A stretch of DNA of 64,000 nt, taken from JBCAXA01 sp038534295. Lineage in GTDB: Bacteria; Pseudomonadota; Gammaproteobacteria; Steroidobacterales; Woeseiaceae. The position numbers and the translations under genes were made by a program. The stretch is from assembly GCA_038534295.1 (NCBI GenBank), contig JBCAXA010000001.1, forward strand, positions 186,001 through 250,000, in the 5' to 3' direction. The notes below the pieces were generated by a model. That model saw only the letters and a program-made list of their open reading frames with translations, had not been told where the DNA came from and ran no database searches. Shown here piece by piece: positions 53,687-61,409 of this stretch; position 1 is the first letter of the stretch, and each line of letters starts with the position of its first letter.

Positions 53687-55336
53687 CTAGACGCCCAGTT
53701 TTCTGAGTGTCGCCAATAGCGATTCAGTGGACGCGTCGAGCGCTTCGGTCTTGCGCGGGTTTGCCAGACGTTTTTCGACGTTCTTGGCGAGAACCTTGCC
53801 GAGCTGTACGCCCCATTGGTCGAAAGAATTAATGCCGCAGAGCACGCCTTCGACGAAGACTTTGTGCTCGTAGAGCGCAATCAGCTGTCCGAGCGTTGAT
53901 GGCGTGAGCGCCGGGAAAACCAACGTTGTGCTCGGTCGATTGCCGCTGTGCACACGCTGTGCAATGTCGACCGGATCAGTAATTCCAGAAGCGCGAACTT
54001 CCGTTGCCGATCGACCGAGCATCAGCGCCTGCGACTGAGCAAGGCAGTTCGCCACGGCGAGCCGCTGCGCTTTGCGAGATGCACCGGATGAACGTGCTGG
54101 CAGAATGAAGTCGACGGGAATGACTCGCGTGCCTTGGTGCAACAACTGATAGAACGAATGCTGGGCGTTGTTGCCTGCCTCACCGAAAATGACCATGCCG
54201 GTTTCAACGGTGACCGGCGCGCCATCGATTCGAACGGATTTGCCGTTCGACTCCATTTGCATCTGCTGGAGAAAGGCTGGGAATCGATCGAGACGATTGT
54301 CGTACGGCAAAATCGCCTGCGTTTCAGCGCCGAAAAACTGGTTGTACCAAAACGCCAACAGAGCCATCGTAACCGGTAAATTCTCCCGCAACGGCGCGCG
54401 ACGAAAATGTCGATCCATCGTTCGGCCGCCGTCGAGCAGCTCACGGAAATTCTTCATGCCGATGGCGAGCGCAACGCTCAAGCCAACGGCCGACCAAATC
54501 GAATAGCGCCCGCCGACCCAGTCCCAAAATCCAAACCGATATTCGGGGTTGATACCGAAACGATCCATCGCTGCATGATTCGTGGAGGCCGCCGCAAAGT
54601 GTCGCTGCACAGCCGCATCACCCAGCGTGCGCCGTATCCAGCGGCGTGCCTCCGCCGCGTTGCTCATCGTTTCCTGCGTCGTGAAAGTCTTCGAGCAAAT
54701 GACGAACAGCGTCGTTGCCGGATTCAATGACTGCTTGAGATCCGCTAGCTGAGTCCCGTCAACGTTCGAGACGCTGTGCACACGCGGGCGCTTGCCGCGG
54801 TGATGCTCTAGGGCTTTCACGGCCATGACGATGCCGAGATCGGATCCGCCGATACCGATGTTGACGATGTCTGTAAACGGTTTTCGCTTGCTGCCGACGA
54901 TGCGGCCGCGGTGTACGCCGTTTACGAAAGCACCCATAGCGTCCAGGACTGCATGTACTGCCCGCGTCGCATTTTGGCCGCCATCGCGAAACCGTTCCCG
55001 TGGTCGCGCTCGCAGCGCGGTGTGGAGCACTGCGCGGTCTTCCGATGTATTGATGTGCTCACCCGCAAACATGGCATCGCGCCACGCTTCGACATTGGCC
55101 TCGCCGGCGAGCGCAAGCAACAAACGCCATGTCGTTGTGTTTATCCTGTTCTTAGAGAAATCGGCGTAGATATCACCCGCTTTTTGACTAAAGCGACGCA
55201 CGCGATTGGCGTCACGCGAAAACAGCGTTGCCATCGACGTACTGGCGATCGGTCCGTTCACGTGCTCGACCAGCGCCTGCCACGCCGGCAGATCGCGCGG
55301 GTATCCCGGCGTCAGTTTCGGCCAGAACTCGCTCAT
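53687..55336 (-). CDS. pgi: Glucose-6-phosphate isomerase
   Basis: The 549-residue protein is complete. Signature parts are IGGSDLGIVMAVKAL, the conserved FWDWVGGRYSIWSAVGL, and the C-terminal FDQWGVQLGKVLAKNVE with the catalytic Lys. It interconverts glucose 6-phosphate and fructose 6-phosphate and would feed both the UDP-glucose and the GDP-mannose branches. Its ATG overlaps the stop of the epimerase gene as ATGA, so it is translated with the sugar genes rather than with glycolytic genes. Confidence 0.95.
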   Translation of the reverse strand: MSEFWPKLTPGYPRDLPAWQALVEHVNGPIASTSMATLFSRDANRVRRFSQKAGDIYADFSKNRINTTTWRLLLALAGEANVEAWRDAMFAGEHINTSEDRAVLHTALRARPRERFRDGGQNATRAVHAVLDAMGAFVNGVHRGRIVGSKRKPFTDIVNIGIGGSDLGIVMAVKALEHHRGKRPRVHSVSNVDGTQLADLKQSLNPATTLFVICSKTFTTQETMSNAAEARRWIRRTLGDAAVQRHFAAASTNHAAMDRFGINPEYRFGFWDWVGGRYSIWSAVGLSVALAIGMKNFRELLDGGRTMDRHFRRAPLRENLPVTMALLAFWYNQFFGAETQAILPYDNRLDRFPAFLQQMQMESNGKSVRIDGAPVTVETGMVIFGEAGNNAQHSFYQLLHQGTRVIPVDFILPARSSGASRKAQRLAVANCLAQSQALMLGRSATEVRASGITDPVDIAQRVHSGNRPSTTLVFPALTPSTLGQLIALYEHKVFVEGVLCGINSFDQWGVQLGKVLAKNVEKRLANPRKTEALDASTESLLATLRKLGV

Positions 55337-56358
55337 GCGCTCAGCGCCGAACGCAGGTCATAGTAATCGAGGTACCAGTCAATGAACCTCGACACGCCGT
55401 CTGCAATTGGGGTGGCCGGTTTGTAGTCGACATCATCGACGAGCGCCTGGACGTCTGCGTACGTATCGGGCACGTCACCAGGCTGCATCGGCAGTAAGTT
55501 CATCTCCGCTTTCTTGCCGAGCGAGCTCTCGATACAGCCGATGTATTCCATCAACTCTACTGGCGAACTGTTGCCGATATTGTAGATGCGGTACGGCGCT
55601 TTACTGGTCCCTGGATCTGGTTTGGCGCTGTCCCACTGCGGATTCGGCTCGGCAACGTGATCCATGGTTCGTACAACGCCTTCGACGATATCGTCGACGA
55701 ACGTAAAGTCACGGGTATGTTTGCCGTAGTTGAATACATCAATCGGCTTGCCTTCGATGATGTTCTTCGTGAACAAAAACAACGCCATGTCGGGCCGTCC
55801 CCACGGGCCGTACACCGTAAAAAACCGCAGGCCCGTGGTTGGCAGGCCATAAAGGTTCGAATACGTGTGCGCCATTAATTCATTGGCCTTCTTGGTCGCA
55901 CCGTATAAGGCCAGTGGGTGATCAACATTGTCATGTACGGAGAACGGCATTTGTGTGTTAGCGCCATACACCGAGCTCGACGACGCGTACACGAGATGTT
56001 CAACCTCGTGATGCCGACAGCCTTCGAGGATGTGTAGCGTGCCGACGATGTTCGAATCGATGTAGGCGTGCGGGTTTTCGATTGAATAGCGGACGCCGGC
56101 TTGCGCCGCCAGGTGAACCACTCGATCGATGCGGTGTTTTTTGAACGTCTCTTCTACGTCAACGCGATCGGCCAAGTCGGCGCGCACCAATTCGAATCCC
56201 TGCCGACCATCCAATCGCGCAAGACGCGCTTCTTTCAACGTTGGGTCGTAGTAGTCATTGACATTGTCGAAACCGACAACCTCGTCACCGCGCGCCAACA
56301 GATACTCCGACGTGTGGTACCCAATGAAGCCGGCCGCACCGGTCACCAATACTTTCAT
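55333..56358 (-). CDS. UDP-glucuronate 4-epimerase
   Basis: The 341-residue extended SDR protein has VLVTGAAGFIGYHTSEYL, the Ser of YASSSSVYG, the catalytic YGATKKANELMAH and FFTVYGPWGRPDMA, which together are the signature of GAE-type epimerases (Cap1J, LspL, WbnF group). It converts UDP-glucuronate to UDP-galacturonate. The Ugd at 45658-46977 supplies the substrate. It lies between the TviB-type dehydrogenase (12 bases) and pgi (overlap of four bases). Confidence 0.92.
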   Translation of the reverse strand: MKVLVTGAAGFIGYHTSEYLLARGDEVVGFDNVNDYYDPTLKEARLARLDGRQGFELVRADLADRVDVEETFKKHRIDRVVHLAAQAGVRYSIENPHAYIDSNIVGTLHILEGCRHHEVEHLVYASSSSVYGANTQMPFSVHDNVDHPLALYGATKKANELMAHTYSNLYGLPTTGLRFFTVYGPWGRPDMALFLFTKNIIEGKPIDVFNYGKHTRDFTFVDDIVEGVVRTMDHVAEPNPQWDSAKPDPGTSKAPYRIYNIGNSSPVELMEYIGCIESSLGKKAEMNLLPMQPGDVPDTYADVQALVDDVDYKPATPIADGVSRFIDWYLDYYDLRSALSA

Positions 56359-56370
56359 CGTAGGTTGTTC

Positions 56371-57648
56371 CTATAGCCGCTCGTCGACCTCAGCAGCCGG
56401 CAGCGCGTATTTGATGTCAAAAATCGGTGCATTGGGTTTGCCGTAGTTACGCACGCCTTCGCCGCCCAATGCGACAAACTCTCGATGAGCTACTGCCAGC
56501 ACAATTGCATCGTACGCGCTATGTGCGGGCTCTGCGACCGGCACGATGCCATACTCGTGCTCTGCCTCAGCGGCATCGACCCACGGATCGTAAACGTCGA
56601 CATCGATGCCGTACGATTCCAGCTCACGAACGACGTCAACGACTTTGGTGTTGCGAACGTCGGGGCAGTTTTCCTTGAACGTCAGACCCAGCATCAGCAC
56701 CCGCGCACCGCATGGATTGATGCTTCGGGCTAGCATCAACTTCAGCACTTTGTTGGCGACATAAAGCGCCATGTTGTCGTTGATCCGGCGCCCGGCCAGG
56801 ATCACTTCCGGGTTGTATCCGAGTTCTTCGGCCTTGTGCGTCAAGTAGTACGGATCCACACCGATGCAGTGGCCGCCGACTAGGCCGGGTCGAAATGGCA
56901 AGAAGTTCCATTTCGTCCCGGCGGCAAGCAACACCTCTTCGGTGTCGATACCTACTCGATCGAAGATCAATGCGAGCTCGTTGATCAGCGCAATGTTCAG
57001 ATCGCGCTGCGTGTTTTCGATCACCTTAGCGGCCTCGGCAACCTTGATCGATGACGCAAGATGCGTACCGGCGGTGATGATCGCGGCGTAGAGAGCATCA
57101 ATTCGCTTAGCAACGTCCGGCGTCGAACCCGAGGTCACTTTGAGAATGGTCGGCAGGCGATGCTCTTTGTCGCCGGGGTTGATGCGCTCCGGACTGTAGC
57201 CCGCAAAAAAGTCCCGATTAAATGTTAGTCCGGAGCCTGTCTCGAGCAATGGCACGCAGACCTCTTCTGTCGCACCAGGATAGACTGTTGATTCATAGAT
57301 CACGACGTCGCCGGCCTTGAGAACGCGCGCCAGCGACTCGCTGGCTTTCTTTAGCGGCGTGAGAATCGGTCGCTTGTTCTGACCGACCGGGGTCGGCACC
57401 GTAACGATGTAGACATTACAGCTCGCGAGACCGGACACATCCGTGGTGTAACTGAGGTGCTCGGCAGCGGCGAGCTCCTCTGGCTCTACCTCGAGTGTCG
57501 AGTCGCGACCATCGCGGAGTTCCGCGACGCGCGCTTCCTTGAGATCAAAACCGACGGTAGGGAATTTTCTGCCGAATTCGACAGCGAGCGGCAGGCCGAC
57601 GTAACCGAGCCCTACCACGCCAATACGGACGTTATCCAGATCGAACAT
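56371..57648 (-). CDS. UDP-N-acetylhexosamine 6-dehydrogenase (TviB/WbpO type)
   Basis: About 425 residues. It has IGVVGLGYVGLPLAVEFG, the catalytic Cys in GGHCIGVDPYYLTHKAEELG and VLMLGLTFKENCPDVRNTK. This is the TviB/VipA-WbpO-WbpA branch, which oxidises UDP-GlcNAc or UDP-GalNAc (or UDP-ManNAc in WecC relatives) to the uronic acid. ATG 57648 is chosen because GGAGGG lies six bases upstream; the longer frame begins 84 bases earlier and would include the -10 region. It is the first gene of the run down to the SLBB gene. Confidence 0.92.
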   Translation of the reverse strand: MFDLDNVRIGVVGLGYVGLPLAVEFGRKFPTVGFDLKEARVAELRDGRDSTLEVEPEELAAAEHLSYTTDVSGLASCNVYIVTVPTPVGQNKRPILTPLKKASESLARVLKAGDVVIYESTVYPGATEEVCVPLLETGSGLTFNRDFFAGYSPERINPGDKEHRLPTILKVTSGSTPDVAKRIDALYAAIITAGTHLASSIKVAEAAKVIENTQRDLNIALINELALIFDRVGIDTEEVLLAAGTKWNFLPFRPGLVGGHCIGVDPYYLTHKAEELGYNPEVILAGRRINDNMALYVANKVLKLMLARSINPCGARVLMLGLTFKENCPDVRNTKVVDVVRELESYGIDVDVYDPWVDAAEAEHEYGIVPVAEPAHSAYDAIVLAVAHREFVALGGEGVRNYGKPNAPIFDIKYALPAAEVDERL

Positions 57649-57685
57649 GCCAGCCCTCCAGGCGCTGGTTCGTATTTTGCCGCGG

Positions 57686-57691
57686 ATTATA
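57686..57691 (-). promoter_or_regulatory. Candidate -10 element of the tviB-like transcript
   Basis: TATAAT on the minus strand, 37 bases before the ATG, in the context CCTATAATCCGCG shared with the ugd upstream region. The -35 region is GC-rich and shows no clear hexamer. Confidence 0.5.
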
Positions 57692-57724
57692 GGCCGCGAC
57701 GGCGACGCCAGCAGGAACTGGTTC

Positions 57725-57794
57725 ACTGTCACCGGGCGCGAAGCGTAACGCGCCTCGGTGACAGTAGCTAGCGCGCGGGCCCGCTGGCCCGCGC
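57725..57794 (-). terminator. Two strong stem-loops after nhaB
   Basis: The first (57773-57794) is a perfect eight-pair stem GCGCGGGC/GCCCGCGC, six bases past the nhaB stop. The second (57725-57765) has ten perfect pairs (ACTGTCACCG/CGGTGACAGT) extended by GGCGCG/CGCGCC after one bulged base. Neither is followed by a T-tract, so these are either factor-dependent or RNA-stabilising ends. Confidence 0.5.
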
Positions 57795-57799
57795 TCGGT

Positions 57800-59314
57800 T
57801 CAGGGGAGCAAGTACATTACGGCAAACAGGCCGGCGATACTCATCGTGACCGTGTATGGCAGCGCCATGATGACCATCCGACCGTACGACAGCCGGATCA
57901 AGGGCGCCAGCGCTGACGTCAGCAGGAATAGAAAGGCCGCCTGACCGTTCGGTGTCGCGACACTGGGGATATTCGTGCCGGTGTTGATGGCGATCGCGAG
58001 CCGGTCGAATTGCTCGCGACTGATGAGACCGCTATCGAACGCTTCTTTGGCTTCTTTGATGTACACGGTTGCCACGAAAACGTTATCGCTGATCATCGAC
58101 AACACGCCGTTGGCAACATAAAACAGCGCTGTTTGGGTGGGGCCCTCCTTGGTCAGCAACCAGCTCGTGACCGGCGAGAACAGCCCCTGGTCGGCGATTA
58201 CGGCCACAATGGCAAAAAACACCACCAATAGCGCCGTAAACGGAAGCGCTTCTTCAAAGGCGTGGCCGACACGATGCTCCTCGGTAATGCCATTCAAAGC
58301 CGTCGCCAGGACGATCACCATCAGACCGATGACACCCGGCTCCGCCAAATGTAGGCCAAGCGCGATGACCAGCAAAATCGCAACCGCGGCCTGGGCGATG
58401 AGCGCCATGTTTTCCCGTTTGGTGCGGCGCTCGGTCATCGCGTTGTCGTAGTCCTCCAGCACCTCGCGAACGCGGGGCGGGATCAGCGCGCCATAACCGC
58501 AAATCTTAATCTGCTCGAGGAGGGCACAGGTCATCAGCCCGACGACGAGTACCGGCATCGACACGGGCGCCACGTTCAAGAAGAACGGCACGAATTCCCA
58601 ACCGGCAACTTCAGCGATGAGCAGGTTTTGCGGCTCGCCAACGAGCGTGCAGACGCCGCCGAGCGCGGTGCCAACGGCGCCGTGCATCATCAAATTGCGC
58701 AGGAATGCTCGGAACTGTTCGAGATCCGCACGAGCATCCTCTTTGACCGTCTCGTCCTGACCCGCGTCATGATCGTCGTCGTAGCGCATTCCTGACGCGA
58801 CCCGGTGGTAAACGCCATAAAAACCCGACGCAACCGAGATAATCACGGCCGTGACAGTCAACGCATCCAGGAACGCCGACAGCACTGCCGCGACGAACGA
58901 GAACATCAACGACAGCAGCATTTTCGAACGCACCTTCAAAAGGATCTTTGTGAAGGTGTAAAGCAGCATGTCTTTCAGGAAGTAAATCCCGGCCACCATG
59001 AAAATCAGCAGCAGGATGACCTGAAAATTGGCGGACGCTTCGACGTAAACGTGCTTGGGCGTCGTCAGGCCGATGACGACCGCCTCTATGGCAAGCAAGC
59101 CTCCTGGCGCCAACGGGTAACACTTCAGCGCCATCGCTAGCGTGAAGATGAATTCGAGAATCAATAGCCACCCGACGATGAACGGCCCGTTCTCGCCGAG
59201 CGCGGCGAGCAACACCGGGTTGATGATCAGAAACCCGATAATCGTGAGCTTGTACCAGACCGGTGACTGGCCCAGAAAGTTTTTGCGAAACGCCTGCCCG
59301 AGTGTGTATTCCAT
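57800..59314 (-). CDS. nhaB: Sodium/proton antiporter NhaB
   Basis: The 504-residue protein has about a dozen hydrophobic segments and matches NhaB from its start (LGQAFRKNFLGQSPVWYKL) to ISDNVFVATVYIKEA and NTGTNIPSVATPNGQAAFLF. NhaB exchanges sodium for protons across the inner membrane, common in marine and halotolerant gammaproteobacteria. ATG 59314 has AGGA at good spacing. It is next to the dnaQ gene in the same direction but functionally separate from the EPS genes. Confidence 0.95.
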   Translation of the reverse strand: MEYTLGQAFRKNFLGQSPVWYKLTIIGFLIINPVLLAALGENGPFIVGWLLILEFIFTLAMALKCYPLAPGGLLAIEAVVIGLTTPKHVYVEASANFQVILLLIFMVAGIYFLKDMLLYTFTKILLKVRSKMLLSLMFSFVAAVLSAFLDALTVTAVIISVASGFYGVYHRVASGMRYDDDHDAGQDETVKEDARADLEQFRAFLRNLMMHGAVGTALGGVCTLVGEPQNLLIAEVAGWEFVPFFLNVAPVSMPVLVVGLMTCALLEQIKICGYGALIPPRVREVLEDYDNAMTERRTKRENMALIAQAAVAILLVIALGLHLAEPGVIGLMVIVLATALNGITEEHRVGHAFEEALPFTALLVVFFAIVAVIADQGLFSPVTSWLLTKEGPTQTALFYVANGVLSMISDNVFVATVYIKEAKEAFDSGLISREQFDRLAIAINTGTNIPSVATPNGQAAFLFLLTSALAPLIRLSYGRMVIMALPYTVTMSIAGLFAVMYLLP

Positions 59315-59395
59315 GTTGTTGTCCTAACTGCCGCCCTGCCCCGACGTTGCCGCCGGTAGTTTACGGGCTACATTTTTGATGGCCAATTCGCCGGT

Positions 59396-60124
59396 TCAAT
59401 CCTGCTTCACCACCTGCGTGTGCCACAGTGACGGTCGACCACTCGCCTCGGCAATCTTTGCCAGCAGCTGCTCGTGGGCGGCATTTTCCTCAGCCCCGAC
59501 GATCACACACGCAACTCGGGCTCGTTCGAGGTTATCGGCCGCACATGCCGCGACTTGACCGGACTCACTGGCGGCGGGCTCGGCCTGCGTCAGCGACAGG
59601 CTAGCCTGCCCGCCGGTCATCGCGAGATAGACCCGCGCCAACAAATTGGCGTCAAGCAACGCGCCGTGCAGGTCGCGGCCGGAGTTGTCGACGTCGTAGC
59701 GCCGGCAGAGCGCATCCAGCGAATTTCGCAACCCGGGGTGCAGCTCGCGCGCTAGGGTCAAGGAGTCGAGAATCTGGCAATACTCGGTAAGTCGAGGCTT
59801 GACGACCCCGGCACGCGCAAGTTCTGCATCGAGGAAACCCACGTCAAAGTCGGCATTGTGGATGATGACCTCGGAATCACGAACGAACTCGAGCAGCGGC
59901 TCGACGATAGCGTCAAACGTCGGCTCGTCCTTGAGATCTTCGGCACGCATGCCGTGGACGGCGGTTGCGCCGGCATCGATCGCGCGCTCGGGGTTCAAGT
60001 AACGATGGAATACGCGCTCGGTAACGCGCCGGTTGACGATTTCAACCGCACCGATCTCGATAATACGATGGCCGGCCGCCGCGCTCATACCGGTCGTTTC
60101 CGTGTCGAGCACTATTTGCCGCAT
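59396..60124 (-). CDS. dnaQ: DNA polymerase III epsilon subunit (3-5 proofreading exonuclease)
   Basis: The 242-residue protein has the three exonuclease motifs: Exo I LDTETTG near residues 6-12, Exo II HNADFDVGFLDAEL near 89-102, and the His-Asp pair in HGALLDANLLA near 154-164. The C-terminal part, which binds the polymerase alpha subunit, is present (AAHEQLLAKIAEASGR). It overlaps rnhA by 13 bases and is translated behind it. Confidence 0.96.
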   Translation of the reverse strand: MRQIVLDTETTGMSAAAGHRIIEIGAVEIVNRRVTERVFHRYLNPERAIDAGATAVHGMRAEDLKDEPTFDAIVEPLLEFVRDSEVIIHNADFDVGFLDAELARAGVVKPRLTEYCQILDSLTLARELHPGLRNSLDALCRRYDVDNSGRDLHGALLDANLLARVYLAMTGGQASLSLTQAEPAASESGQVAACAADNLERARVACVIVGAEENAAHEQLLAKIAEASGRPSLWHTQVVKQD

Positions 60125-60570
60125 ACACCGGCTGCCGATAGTTCGTCGATGCCACGATTGGCAAGCGCATCGGCGCGCTCATTGCCGACGTCGCCGGCGT
60201 GCCCCTTCACCCAACGCCAATCGATATCGTGCTCGCGAGCCGCCTCGTCCAAGGCCTGCCATAGGTCTCGGTTTTTTACGGGCTGCTTAGACGCGGTGCG
60301 CCAACCGCGCCGCTTCCATGCCGCCAACCAGCTAGTGATGCCGTTGCGCACATACACAGAATCGGTATACAGAACGACACGGCTCGGCCGTTTCAACGCA
60401 CGCAACGCTTCGATCGCCGCCGTCAGCTCCATCCGGTTGTTGGTCGTCTCAACCTCACCGCCGCAGATTTCTTTCTCGCGACCGTTGGCACTTAGCAACG
60501 CGCCCCAGCCGCCGGGACCGGGGTTGCCGCGACAAGCCCCATCCGTGTAGATCACGACCGCTTCGGTCAA
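60112..60570 (-). CDS. rnhA: Ribonuclease HI
   Basis: The 152-residue protein has the catalytic carboxylates in YTDGACRGNPGPGGW, in the Glu of RMELTAAIEAL, in YTDSVYVRNGI and at the Asp of NERADALANRG, and the basic handle WKRRGWRTASKQPVKN. It cleaves the RNA strand of RNA-DNA hybrids. The start is TTG 60570, overlapping the methyltransferase stop as TTGA with GGA upstream. Confidence 0.95.
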   Translation of the reverse strand: MTEAVVIYTDGACRGNPGPGGWGALLSANGREKEICGGEVETTNNRMELTAAIEALRALKRPSRVVLYTDSVYVRNGITSWLAAWKRRGWRTASKQPVKNRDLWQALDEAAREHDIDWRWVKGHAGDVGNERADALANRGIDELSAAGVCGK

Positions 60571-61322
60571 CGTCGTTTCCAGAATGACGGCGGCAGCGAG
60601 ACGACTCGGCGCTGCGAATCAACAGCGCGGATTGACGGTTTTACGAGTCCGGCGACAACCTTCTTGCGAGGCTTCCAGCGACTGCGCAGCGGAATGAGCG
60701 TTCGCAGACGCTTCTGCGCGCGCAGCGCATAACAGGCGGCCAACTCCGGCCAGAATCGCTCGCCCCATTGCTGCCAGACGGGCGAGGTTTGTTCGGCGCC
60801 CGTATCGCTCGGCCATTTGAAAAAATAGCGCTCTTTGGCCGTGACCCGTAAATCCAGCAGCTCCAACCAATCGGACAGCTGACGCTCGCCGACCACGCGC
60901 TGAGCGCAGTCGGGGAAACGCGAGCCGGGCCACAAACGCTTCAGGCCCCATAGGCCACCGGGTTTGAATGCCAGTACGATCAGCTGGCCGTCCGAACGCA
61001 ATACGCGTGTTGCTTCACGCAAGGCCGCGTGCGGGTGCTCACACAAATCGAGGGTGTGCGGCAACAGCATCAGATCGACGGAATCGTCGGCGATACCCAG
61101 CTGATCCGGCGCCGACACCAACGAGATTCCGGCATCGGGCTGCGGCCCAACGACACCCGCGCGTTGGGTGCGCGCAAAGCGTGTGAACGCATCCGGTTCG
61201 CCCCACTGGCCTACCTGCACGCAGACCTCGCCGAAAATACCCTCCATGGCACTCTGTACCAGGCGCTGCTCCGCTTCGAGTAGCGCAGCGCCGAGCGGAG
61301 TCTGTAACCAGCCGTGATTCAT
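60567..61322 (-). CDS. Small SAM-dependent methyltransferase of the yafS/rnhA/dnaQ neighbourhood
   Basis: The 251-residue class I methyltransferase has a partly degenerate N-terminal SAM fold and a clear DSVDLMLLPHTLDLCEHPHAALREA and LRSDGQLIVLAF region. In Escherichia coli the gene yafS lies between gloB and rnhA-dnaQ, and this protein appears to be its counterpart. The target is unknown. It is divergent from mltD; gloB, found there in E. coli, is absent. Confidence 0.85.
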   Translation of the reverse strand: MNHGWLQTPLGAALLEAEQRLVQSAMEGIFGEVCVQVGQWGEPDAFTRFARTQRAGVVGPQPDAGISLVSAPDQLGIADDSVDLMLLPHTLDLCEHPHAALREATRVLRSDGQLIVLAFKPGGLWGLKRLWPGSRFPDCAQRVVGERQLSDWLELLDLRVTAKERYFFKWPSDTGAEQTSPVWQQWGERFWPELAACYALRAQKRLRTLIPLRSRWKPRKKVVAGLVKPSIRAVDSQRRVVSLPPSFWKRR

Positions 61323-61409
61323 CGCCGGAAGTGTACCGCACTTGCCGGTCGTGCCAATGCGTCAGCGGCGTGAATTTGAAACTCCCCGGGGCGTGTGTAC
61401 GATGTCGCG

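Noticed and set aside
57725..57765. Long stem-loop as an intrinsic terminator
   Set aside because: No T-tract on either side, so it is reported only as a stem-loop, not as a certain Rho-independent terminator.
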